This document shows positions 1-13,200 of a DNA stretch of 64,000 bases, piece by piece. The position numbers and the translations under genes are program-made. The notes below the pieces were generated by a model. The model ran no database searches. It saw nothing but the letters and a program-made list of their open reading frames with translations, and was not told where the DNA came from. Position 1 is the first letter of the stretch; each line of letters begins with the position of its first letter. Source of the DNA: Streptomyces sp. NBC_00162 (GTDB lineage: Bacteria > Actinomycetota > Actinomycetes > Streptomycetales > Streptomycetaceae); contig NZ_CP102509.1 in NCBI RefSeq assembly GCF_024611995.1, positions 5,208,001 to 5,272,000 on the forward strand, written 5' to 3'.

Positions 1-3501
<3,501 letters not shown>

Positions 3502-3521
3502 GCGTCTTCATACGGCCAGGC

Positions 3522-3555
3522 GCGCGGCCGGTGACCTGCGGGTCTCCGGCCGCGC
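3522..3555. terminator. Stem-loop between convergent genes
   Basis: A perfect 10-bp inverted repeat (GCGCGGCCGG at 3522-3531, CCGGCCGCGC at 3546-3555) lies between the convergent ends of mfd and the small gene at 3577. There is no T-tract, as is common for Streptomyces terminators. Confidence 0.55.
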
Positions 3556-3576
3556 CGCGGGCTGCTCGGGCGCGGG

Positions 3577-3759
3577 CTACCTGTTCGGGTCGTCGTCGAT
3601 GCCCAGCTGCTTCTCGACCTGCTGCTGACCCTGGTCGACCTGCTTGGCGTACTTGCTGTCGGTGCGCTGGTTGATCTGCTGCTCGGCGGCGTCGGACGCC
3701 TGCTTCGCCTGCTTGCTGTGGCCGTGCAGCAGTTCCCTGGCCTTGTCCAAGATCCGCAT
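3577..3759 (-). CDS. Small MT0933/Rv0909-like antitoxin-family protein
   Basis: This 60-residue protein is highly charged and Gln/Lys-rich, with no signal peptide or membrane segment. It begins MRILDKARELL and continues with helical, Ala/Gln/Lys-rich sequence to IDDDPNR. The opening and length resemble mycobacterial Rv0909, the antitoxin annotated as MT0933-like, but no toxin of the Rv0910 type is adjacent. It is therefore either a solitary family member or a general small stress-type protein. The ATG is preceded on its own strand by a purine-rich AAGGGAG site. The gene is monocistronic and transcribed against mfd. The family call is from pattern memory and the function is uncertain. Confidence 0.6.
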   Translation of the reverse strand: MRILDKARELLHGHSKQAKQASDAAEQQINQRTDSKYAKQVDQGQQQVEKQLGIDDDPNR

Positions 3760-3932
3760 GCGAGGGCTCCCTTCCGTATTCCTTTTGCGACGCTACGCGC
3801 GTTTTTGGGGATCCGCCCGCCGGAGGTCTGCGGCGACCCTGCAACGGTTGCGCGCATCCCCTCACTGGCGGCCGGAAACGCTGTATACGCTCAGCCTCGA
3901 CACTTCGTCGACACGGTCCGTCAGGAGCAGCG

Positions 3933-4523
3933 ATGCACGGCCCCGGCCTCCCGCCGCAGCAAGGCCCCCAGCCCAGTTCCGGGGGCGTGGTGGCGCTGCG
4001 CGTGCTGTTCACGCTGCTGTCCGTTCTGAGTTGCGGGTTCCTCGCGTGGGCCACGATGCTGCGGCTCGCGATCGTCACCCGCAAGCCCCGGGACTGGAAG
4101 CTGCTGGTCGCGACCGGCGTGGCCGAAATGGTGTGGCTGGCGCTGACCGCCGTCGACCCGACGCCGGACAACAGCGGATGGCAGGGCACCTCGGGGGCCA
4201 TCGGCACGATCGGTACTGGTGTCGCGGTCGGCGTGTACTTCCTCGTCACCGACATCCGGCACGGGGAGGCGGCCCGACCGGCGCCGCCCGCGCACTGGTA
4301 CCCGGCGCAGCCCGCCCCGTACGCGCCGCCGCCCCAGGACCAGCAGACCCGGCCCTCCTTCGGGTACCCGAACGCTCCGCAGGTCCCGCAGCAGGCCCCC
4401 GCACCCGCGCCCCCGACGCCCCCGCGCATCGGGCAGGTCCGCGCCGAACTCGACGAGCTGAGCGAGCTGTTGCGCAAGCAGCCGCCGCCGACGCCGCCCC
4501 ACCACGAGGGCACCGGCCGGTGA
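3933..4523 (+). CDS. Small membrane protein with Pro-rich tail, upstream of a kinase
   Basis: This 196-residue protein has about three hydrophobic helices (roughly residues 20-45, 62-80 and 92-108) and a cytoplasmic Pro/Gln/Ala-rich tail from about 115. It ends with a short helical segment, VRAELDELSELLRKQ. An AGGAG site lies 5 nt before the ATG. Its stop overlaps the kinase start by four bases (GTGA), implying translational coupling. I do not recognise a named family. The tail and the coupling suggest a membrane partner or substrate of the kinase, which itself lacks a membrane segment; that is inference. Confidence 0.75.
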   Translation: MHGPGLPPQQGPQPSSGGVVALRVLFTLLSVLSCGFLAWATMLRLAIVTRKPRDWKLLVATGVAEMVWLALTAVDPTPDNSGWQGTSGAIGTIGTGVAVGVYFLVTDIRHGEAARPAPPAHWYPAQPAPYAPPPQDQQTRPSFGYPNAPQVPQQAPAPAPPTPPRIGQVRAELDELSELLRKQPPPTPPHHEGTGR

Positions 4524-6028
4524 CGGACCGCCTCATCGGAGACCGGTACCAGCTCGCCACGATCCTGGGTCAGGGCGGCATGGGCCAGGTCTGGACGGCG
4601 TACGACAAGCGCCTGGACCGCCGCGTCGCCGTCAAACTGCTGCGCCCCGACAAGGTGGCCGGCCCCGGTTCCGTGGCCGAGGAGCTGCGCCTCCGCTTCG
4701 TGCGCGAATGCCGGGTCACGGCGCAGGTGGACCACCCCGGGCTGGTCACCGTGCACGACGCGGGCAACGACGGGGACGAGTTGTACCTCGTCATGCAGTA
4801 CGTCGAGGGCTCCGACCTCGCCGACCACCTCGCCGCGCACGACCCGTACCCGTGGCCGTGGGCGGTCTCGGTGATCGCCCAACTGTGCGCGGTGCTCTCC
4901 GCCGTTCACGCGGTGCCGATCGTGCACCGCGACCTCAAGCCGCGCAATGTGATGGTCCGGCCCGACGGGACCGTGCTCGTCCTGGACCTCGGTGTCGCCT
5001 CGGTGATGGAGACCGATACCACCCGCCTCACCAGCACCGGTTCGCCGATCGGCAGCCCCGCGTACATGGCGCCCGAGCAGGCCATGGGCGGGGCCGTCGG
5101 CCCGCACACCGACCTCTACGCGCTCGGCGTGGTGCTCTACGAGCTGCTGTCCGGCAACGTCCCCTTCGCCGGATCCACCGCGCTCGGGGTGCTCCACCGC
5201 CACCTGTATGAACCGCCGGTCCCCGTGCGTCAGTTGCGTCCCGACGTTCCCCGGCAGCTGGAAGCCGTACTCTTGCACCTCCTGGCCAAGGACCCGCAGG
5301 ACCGGCCCGCCTCCGCGCAGGAGGTGTACGCGGCCCTCGTGCCGCTGCTGCCGCACGCCGGCTCGGGAGCCCCCACCGGCCCGCTCGACCCGACCCGCCC
5401 TTTCCTGCGCCCGCAGGCCCCCTGGCCCGACCGCGCCGCCGCGATCCCGCCGATGCCGGCCACTCCGCCCGCACCGGCGCGGCCGGACGTCCCGGCGGCC
5501 GTGGAGGAGGCGAAGAAGCTCCTGGACCAGGGCATGCTCACCCGAGCCGTGGACATCCTCGGCGGCATCCTCCCGGCGGCGGCCGAGCAGCACGGCGAAC
5601 ACTCGACGGTGGTCCACTCGCTGCGCAAGCAGTACGCGGCCACGCTGATGGACGACGGCCAGTACCGCCGCGCCATGCCCGAACTGCGGCGATTGTCCGA
5701 CAAGTTCCCCGCCGGGGACCCGCGGTCCCTGCGCTTCCGATACGACGCGGCCCAGTGCCTGGAACAGCTCGGCGAACCCGCCGCAGCCCTCGCCGAATAC
5801 CGCTCGCTGCTGCCCCTCTTCGAGAACCACTACGCGAACCCGGACCCGGGCCTCCCCCTGGAGGTCCGTCGCCGCATGGCCCACCTGCTGCTCTCCCTCG
5901 GTGACCGCCCGGCGGCCCACGACACCCTGGCCCGCCTCCTTTTCGACGCGGAACGCCTGCACGGTCCCGGCCATCCGTTCCCCGTGGAGGTCCGGCGCAC
6001 CCTCCATTGGCTGGGCCAGGTGCGCTGA
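4520..6028 (+). CDS. Soluble Ser/Thr protein kinase with C-terminal TPR-like region
   Basis: This is a PknB-type Hanks kinase of 502 residues. The glycine loop GQGGMGQVW is near residue 17, the ATP-binding Lys is in VAVKLL (about 38), the catalytic loop is HRDLKPRNVMV (about 135), and the activation loop ends GSPAYMAPEQ. The metal-binding motif is DLG (about 155) instead of the usual DFG. A Pro-rich linker follows, then a helical tetratricopeptide-like region (about 325-500). There is no transmembrane helix or PASTA domain. The GTG start at 4520 overlaps the upstream stop. An open frame extends far upstream, but the kinase N-terminus VTDRLIGDRYQL fixes the start. Substrate unknown. Confidence 0.93.
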   Translation: MTDRLIGDRYQLATILGQGGMGQVWTAYDKRLDRRVAVKLLRPDKVAGPGSVAEELRLRFVRECRVTAQVDHPGLVTVHDAGNDGDELYLVMQYVEGSDLADHLAAHDPYPWPWAVSVIAQLCAVLSAVHAVPIVHRDLKPRNVMVRPDGTVLVLDLGVASVMETDTTRLTSTGSPIGSPAYMAPEQAMGGAVGPHTDLYALGVVLYELLSGNVPFAGSTALGVLHRHLYEPPVPVRQLRPDVPRQLEAVLLHLLAKDPQDRPASAQEVYAALVPLLPHAGSGAPTGPLDPTRPFLRPQAPWPDRAAAIPPMPATPPAPARPDVPAAVEEAKKLLDQGMLTRAVDILGGILPAAAEQHGEHSTVVHSLRKQYAATLMDDGQYRRAMPELRRLSDKFPAGDPRSLRFRYDAAQCLEQLGEPAAALAEYRSLLPLFENHYANPDPGLPLEVRRRMAHLLLSLGDRPAAHDTLARLLFDAERLHGPGHPFPVEVRRTLHWLGQVR

Positions 6029-6143
6029 CGCCGTCGGCAGTGGCGATCAAGCCCCCGGAATGGTTGCGTCCGCCGTGCGGTGTACCGTACGGCGTCCTGT
6101 CTGCATCCGTATTCGTCAACGCGTTCCCGAGAGGTAGCCGATC

Positions 6144-6488
6144 GTGAAGGACACCGTCGCCATAGAGAGTGCGGACCAGCCGGGGGGAGGGACCGTTCCC
6201 GGGCTGCTTCCCAGGGTCCTGCTGGCGGCTGTGCCGGTGCTGAGTCTTGGAGTGCTGGGCGCGGTGCCTTCGCTGGTCATCGCGTGGCGCCGGGGTGCGC
6301 GCGCCGACTGGCTGGCCGCCCTCGTCTTCACCTCCGTGACGGTCGGCTGGTGGTTCCAGATCGCGCTCGCGCCGGAGGAGACCCACGGCTGGCAGTTCGG
6401 CGCCGACGCCCTGCTGCTGTCCCTCTCCACGGTCGGAGCCGCACTGCACTGCCTGCTCGTCAAGCGGCTGCTGGCGGAGCCCCGATGA
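6144..6488 (+). CDS. Small integral membrane protein
   Basis: A 114-residue protein with three hydrophobic helices (about 22-46, 55-75 and 85-107) and a short polar N-terminus. It starts with GTG after a GAGAGG site, and its stop overlaps the next ATG by four bases (ATGA). It probably belongs to the same unit as the kinase and the BMP-like gene. No family was recognised. The coupling implies it works with the downstream membrane-anchored domain. Confidence 0.75.
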   Translation: MKDTVAIESADQPGGGTVPGLLPRVLLAAVPVLSLGVLGAVPSLVIAWRRGARADWLAALVFTSVTVGWWFQIALAPEETHGWQFGADALLLSLSTVGAALHCLLVKRLLAEPR

Positions 6489-7090
6489 AGACTCGACGTA
6501 CATGGCGAAAGCAGGCCAATCGCCCCGAATCCGGTAGTGGGGCGCTTCTCGGCCGGGTGCTGGCCGGAGCGGCCCGCGCGCTGCGCGGCCGTGCGGGATG
6601 GACGGCGGGTGCCTCCGCCGTGCTGGTGCTCGGCCTGGTGGGCGTCTGGCTGTTCGTCGGCAGCGGGCAGGACGGGCCCCCCGACCCGAGGGCGCGCCAG
6701 TACAAGGAGTTCGATGCCTGCCTGCTGACGGACGAGAAGGGCATCGTCGCCGGTGCGGCCGCCGCTCCGGTGTGGGAAGGGATGCAGAAGGCCTCGCTGG
6801 AGACCCGGGCCCGGGTTACGTACGTCCCGGTCATCGGGGAGCCGTCGGCCGCGAACGCCCGTCCGTTCTTCAACAGCCTGATGCAGCGCAAGTGCGACGT
6901 GGTGCTGGCGGTCGGGGCTCCCCAGGTGGAGGTCACGGAAGAGGGGGCGAAGCAGCACAAACAGGCACGCTTCGTCGTGGTCGACGGTTCGGCATCTGCC
7001 GGGAATGTCACCGTTGCGAAGTCCGGTGACAGGCTTGAGGAGACCGTGGCGGAAGCGATCAGGCAGGCCGTCGAAGCCTCGGGTGCGTAA
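6485..7090 (+). CDS. Membrane-anchored half-length BMP-type ligand-binding domain
   Basis: This 201-residue protein has a basic cytoplasmic N-terminus, one membrane helix (about 42-59) and an extracellular domain starting YKEFDACLLTDEKGIVAG. It continues with VWEGMQ, CDVVLAVGAPQVE and ARFVVVDG. These are hallmarks of the first lobe of BMP/PnrA-type substrate-binding proteins (nucleoside ABC uptake). The usual family length is above 300 residues, so the second lobe is missing. There is no lipobox and no ABC permease nearby, so a transporter role is unlikely. A sensory or accessory role for the kinase module is an inference. The start is fixed by the ATGA overlap. Confidence 0.75.
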   Translation: MKTRRTWRKQANRPESGSGALLGRVLAGAARALRGRAGWTAGASAVLVLGLVGVWLFVGSGQDGPPDPRARQYKEFDACLLTDEKGIVAGAAAAPVWEGMQKASLETRARVTYVPVIGEPSAANARPFFNSLMQRKCDVVLAVGAPQVEVTEEGAKQHKQARFVVVDGSASAGNVTVAKSGDRLEETVAEAIRQAVEASGA

Positions 7091-7219
7091 CGGTCAAGCA
7101 TCGGTTCCGCGCGTCGGGTAAAGATCACGTAAAACAGCTGATCCTGACTAGCAGTTATGTTCGTCAGTCGGGCAGTCTCGCGAGGCTTTTGTTGGCATCG
7201 TGTAAGTAAAGGCTGACCC

Positions 7220-10200
7220 ATGCGTGTTCGTTGGGTCCGTCGCCCTCGCCTCTTCCCCCCGGGTCGTACCGGCAGGCGAAGAGCGAGGGCCACGGCTCTC
7301 TCTGTCCTGATTTCCTTCTCCTGCATGCTCACGACCGAGACGGCGGCGGCCAACGGCGCCACGCTGCCGGCGCTGAGCATGCCCGAACTGTCCTTCACCG
7401 GCCTGATGGGCTGGGTCAACAAGTCCCCGCTGGACACCCCCGACCAGCAGGGCGGAACCGCCCGCGGCAAGGGCCACCAGGCCTCGGCCGACGCCACCAG
7501 CGCCAAGGGCGGCAACGGTCGCAAGCCCGGCAAGGGCAAGGGCGAACTCGAGCCGTACGAGCGGTACACCGATCCGTCCAAAACGGTCACGACCGGAGCG
7601 GCCCAGGGCAACGCCCAGAGCTTCGACGCCCGGACCAGCAAGCGGGACGCCAAGAAGTCCACGGCGACGTCGGACCACTACGTCAACGCCGACGGTTCCA
7701 CCACCGTCCGTCACTTCCCCGGCCGAACCAATTTCAAGGCCGGCGACGGCACCTGGAAGCAGATCGACACCGGGCTGGTCGCGGACACGGACGGCAGGCT
7801 CCAGGAGCGGTCCAACTCGCTCGACGTCGAGTTCGCCCCGAACGCCGCCGACCAGCAGCTCGCCTCCGTCGACTTCGGCTCCGGCCGCTCCCTCGCGTAC
7901 GCGCTGAGCGGTGCCGCGCAGACCCAGCCCACCGTGGCGGCCAACGGCACCGTGACCTACGCGGGCGCGCTGCCCGACACCGATGTGCAGCTGGTGCCGC
8001 TCGCCGAGGGCTTCAAGGAGAACCTCGTCCTGCGCTCCGCGAAGGCGACGAACTCCTGGACCTTCCTCCTGGACAGCAAGGGACTGACGCCGCGGATCGC
8101 GGCCGACGGCGACGTGGAGTTCACCGACGCCGACGGCAAGGTGACCGCCACCATCCCGCACGCGTTCATGGAGGACTCCAAGATCGATCCGCGCTCCGGC
8201 GACGCCGCGCAGTCCCGGGCCGTCGGCTACGAGCTGACCAGCGTGGACGGCAAGCCGGCGCTGCGGATGACCGCGGACCGCGCCTGGCTGGACGCCCCCG
8301 AGCGGGTCTACCCGGTGACCGTCGATCCGACCGTCACCGCCAGCAACTCCACGTACACCCAGAACACGATCGGGGGTGACCACTCCACCGAGAACCAGAT
8401 CAAGGTCGGTTCGTACGACTCCGGCACCAACAAGACGAACTCCTTCCTGCAGTTCTCCTCGCTGGGCACCACGCTCCAGGGGCAGCGGGTCACCGCCGCC
8501 ACCCTGAACGTGTACGCGCTCTGGTCCTCGACCTGCACCCCGGAGTCGTTCTCGGTCCACCACGTCACGCAGTCCTGGACCCCCTCCGGCGTCACCAGCT
8601 ACCCGGGTCCGAGCTTCGGCACGGCCATCGGTTCGGCCACGCCCGCGCCGGGCGCGTCCTGCACCAACACCGCCGGCAGCACCGGCGTCGGCGTGAAGAT
8701 GCCGGTGGCGCTCCAGACCGCCTGGTTCGACCAGGTGGCCCTCGGCGGCGCCAACTACGGCCTCGCCCTGAGCGCGCCGACCAACGACGCGCTGCACTGG
8801 AAGAAGTTCCACTCCGACAACTCGGCGACCTCCGCCTGGCGTCCCGCCCTGGACCTGACCTACACGGCCAACACCAAGCCGCAGGTCGACGCCCAGTACC
8901 CGCCGGAGAACTTCCAGTCGAACTCGCTGCAGCCCGAGCTGCTCGTCTACGCGAGCGACGCCGACAACTGGCCCGGGGCGCTGTCGTACTCCTTCGAGGT
9001 GTACGACGCCGACAGCGGGAGCCAGACCCCCGTCGCCACCTCCGGCCTCACGGCCGAGCGCGCCTGGAAGGTCCCCGCGGGCAAGCTCAGCTGGAGCAAG
9101 AACTACGCCTGGTACGTGAGCGTCACCGACGGCTACGACTCGGTGCTGTACTCGGCGAGCCGTTTCTCCACCACGGTGCCGCAGCCACCCGTCACCTCGG
9201 GTCTGGCCCAGAACACCAACGGCCATGAGTTCGACCCGTCCGACGGCAACTACACCACCGAGGACACCGACGCCGACGTACCCGTCGTCGGCCCGTCGCT
9301 GGAGATCGACCGCTCGTACAACAGCATCGACCCGAGGATCGACAGCGCCTTCGGCGCCGGATGGTCCACGGTCGCCGACATGAAGGCGGCCGAGACCAAG
9401 GACGGCGCCGGTACCGTCACCAGCGTTGTGATCACCTACCCGGGTGGCGAGCAGGTCGGCTTCGGCCGCAACAGCGACGGGACCTTCGTGCCCCCGCTGG
9501 GCCGCTACGCCCGGCTGGAGACGGTGAGCGGCGGATACAAGCTGACCGACAAGGACTTCACTGCCTACTCCTTCACGCAGGCGACCGGGAAGACCGGCGT
9601 CTACGGGATATCCGGCATCGTGGACTTCGCGGGCCGGGCCGAGACGTTCACCTACAACGCGTCCAAGCAGCTGACGAAGATCACCAACACCACGTCCAGC
9701 CGTTCGCTGGGGCTGACCTGGGCCACCCCGGCCGGTGCCACCGTCCCGCACGTGGCGACCGTGTTCACCGACCCGTCCACGGCCGGAGACTCGAACACGG
9801 CCCAGACCTGGCAGTACAACTACACGGGCGACCAGCTCGCCAAGGTGTGCCCGCCCGCCGACTGGTCCAAGTGCCAGGTCTACACGTACGCCACCGGCAA
9901 CCACCACCGCACGACGGTGATGGACGCCGACCCGTACGCGTACTGGCGGCTCGGCGAGGCCTCGGGTGCGACGGTCACCAAGGACGCCGTCGACACCAAC
10001 CAGGGCCAGTACAACGGTCTCTACCGCAACGTGGCCCTGGGCGGCACCAGTCTGCTGGCCGGCTCCACCCAGAAGACGGCCACCTTCAACGGCACCACGT
10101 CGTACGTCGAGATGCCGAACGCCCCGGGCGCCACGCCGTCGTACACGACGATCTCGCTGTGGTTCAAGACCACGCAGGCGGGCGGTGTCCTCTTCTACTA

Positions 10201-13200
10201 CGGTGACAAGCCGCTGAGCGTTGCCGACCCGGTCGGCACGACCCAGTTCAACACCCCGGCGCTGTACGTCGGCACCGACGGCAAGCTGCGCGGCTGCCTG
10301 GCCACCGGTGTCTGCACCACCACGATCACCTCCGCCGCCTCCGTCAACGACGGCCAGTGGCACCAGGCGACCCTCACCGGTGCGGGCAACACCCAGACCC
10401 TCTACCTGGACGGTGCCTCGCAGGGCAGCAAGACCGGTCAGATCAAGGACTGGAACACCCCGTACATCACGCTCGGCGCGGGCGTGAACACCCGTAACTG
10501 GCCCGCGATGAACGCGGGCGACCAGCTCGGCCACTTCTCCGGCCAGCTGGCCGAGGCCGCGGTCTACACCGAGCCGCTCACCGCGGACGTCATCGGCGCG
10601 CAGTACCAGGCCGCCAAGCGGTCCGCCGGTCTGCTGGAGAAGATCACCACGCCGACCGGCAAGACCCAGGCGTCGGTCTCCTACGGCACCACCGACGATC
10701 TGGTCCTGCAGGCCACCGACGGCAACGGCGGCACCTGGAAGCTCAACCCGGCCACCGTCACCGGCTCCTCGCAGGTCTACCGCTCGTCCGTGATGGGCTC
10801 CGCCCCCTCCGGCTACTGGCGTCTGGACGACACGCAGGGCGCGGCGCAGGCGGCCAACGAGCTGCACACCGGCTTCGGCACGTACAACACCGTCACGCAG
10901 GGTGTGGCGGGACCGTTCGGCACCGGTGATGCCACGGCCGCGCAGTTCAACGGCACCAGCTCCTTCGTGGAGGTCCCGTACGGACCGCTGCACACGAAGG
11001 CGGACCGCTCGGTCGAGCTCTGGTTCAAGACCGGCCAGCCCGGCGTGATCATGAGCGACCAGTCCAAGGCCCCGAACGACCCGGCCGGCGTCAGCGGCGA
11101 CTGGAGCGACCTGCTCTACGTCGGCGCGGACGGCAAGCTGCGCGGCCACTGGTGGAGCAGCACCTGCAACGGCAACGCGAACGTCGCCTCCACGGCGTCC
11201 GTCACCGACAACGCCTGGCACCACGCGGTCCTCTCGGCCGCGGGCACCACGCAGACGCTCTACCTCGACGGCGCCAAGCAGGGCACCTGCACCGGCGCGC
11301 CGAACGACCAGGCGACGACCCGGACCTTCATCGGCGCCGGCTTCAGCAAGTGGTACAGCTCCCCGGCCGACGTCAGCTTCTTCAACGGCTCCATCGCCGA
11401 GGTCGCCGTCCACTCCAAGGGCCTGAGCGAGACCGAGGTCGGTCAGCACTGGTCCGCCTACAAGGCGTCCTCCGGTGTCGCACCGGTGCGTACGGTCACG
11501 CTCACCGACCCCAGCAACAAGACGCTGACCTACGTGTACGACGCGGAGCTGGGCAACCGCCTGCTCGCCGCGATCGACACCGAGGGCAAGCGGACGACGT
11601 ACGGCTACGACACGGGGGGCTTCCTGCACACCGTGACCGACGCCAACGGCAACCGCAGCGTCACCGGCCATGACATCCGCGGCAACGCGGTCTCCCAGAC
11701 CAGCTGCCAGGACACGGCCGCCAACAAGTGCTCGACCGCGTACTACACCTACTATCCGGACGCGACCACGGCATTCCCGCCGATGGACCTGCGCAACGAC
11801 CTCCTGCTCACCGAGCGCGACGGCCGTTCCTCGGGCCCCACGGACAACACCTACCTGACCACCCACACCTATGACACGGGCGGCAAGCTCACCTCGGTGA
11901 CGACCCCGCCGGTGCCCGGTTTCCCGAACGGCCGCACCGCCACCACCACCTACACCACGGCCACCACCCCGGCGGCCGAGGGCGGCACTGCCGTGACTCC
12001 GGCCGGCCTGGTGAACCAGGTGACGACGGCAGGAGGCAAGAAGACCTCGTACAGCTACTTCGCCAACGGTGACCTCGCGGAGATCACCGACGCCAACGGC
12101 GCCAAGGCGAAGGTCACGTACGACAACCTCGGCCGGCAGCTGACCCGGACCGAGATATCCGACGCGAACCCGGCCGGTCTGGTCACGTCCCAGACGTACG
12201 ACAAGAACGACCAGGTCGTCACCGAGACGGGCCCCGCGGTCACCAACCGCGTCACCGGCGCGGTGCACCAGGCCAGGACGACCACCGGGTTCGACGCGGA
12301 CGGTAACATCCTGTCCCAGACGGTCTCCGACGTGACCGGCGGCGACGCGGCGCGTACGACGACCATGACGTACGACCCGTACAACCGGCTGGCCGGCAGG
12401 ACGGACCCGGGCGGCGACACCACGTCGTTCGAGTACGACGGCTACGGCAACAAGGTCAAGGAGACGGACCCCGCGGGGAACGTCAACACCTACACCTTCG
12501 ACGGCGAGAACCGCCCGCTCACCACCAACCTGCTGAACCACACCGGCGACCCCAACAACCCGTCGGCGCCGGCCACCCTGGTCCAGGAGTCGCGGGCCTA
12601 CGACCCGGCCGGCCGCCTCGCGTCGATCACCGACTCGATGGGCTGGGTGACGGCGTACACCTACACCGACGACGGTCTGTCGGCCACCGTGGTCCGCAAG
12701 GACCCGCAGACCGGCAAGTCCTTCACCCAGCAGGCCAACACCTACGACGCCGCCGGGAACCTGATCCAGCAGGTGACCAACGACGGCCGGACCACGACCA
12801 CCTTCGCGGTGGACGCGGCCGACCGCACGACGTCGTCGGTACTCGACCCGGCCGGGCTCGCCCGGACGACGAAGGTCTCCTACGACCCGGACGACAACGT
12901 CGTGTCGGAGACGGAGACCGACCCGGCAACGGGTGACGTCAGCACGAAGGACACCCGGCACGACCAGCTCGGCAACGTCACGGGGACCACGGTCCACGAC
13001 GGGACGACGGCTCCGGTGGCCCGGTACAAGCTGGACGAGACGACGGGTTTCTCCGTCGGCGACTCCTCGGGCGGCAACAACACCGGTACCCACGGCACCG
13101 GTGTCCACTGGAACACCGACAGGGGCGGCAGCGCGGTCTTCGACGGCGACGCCAACTCCTACGCGCAGATGTCCGGGCCGGCCGTCAATTCGAGCGGCAG

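Noticed and set aside
3577..3759. A complete toxin-antitoxin pair at the small antitoxin-like gene
   Set aside because: No adjacent gene resembles a partner toxin; the neighbours are mfd and a membrane protein on the other strand.
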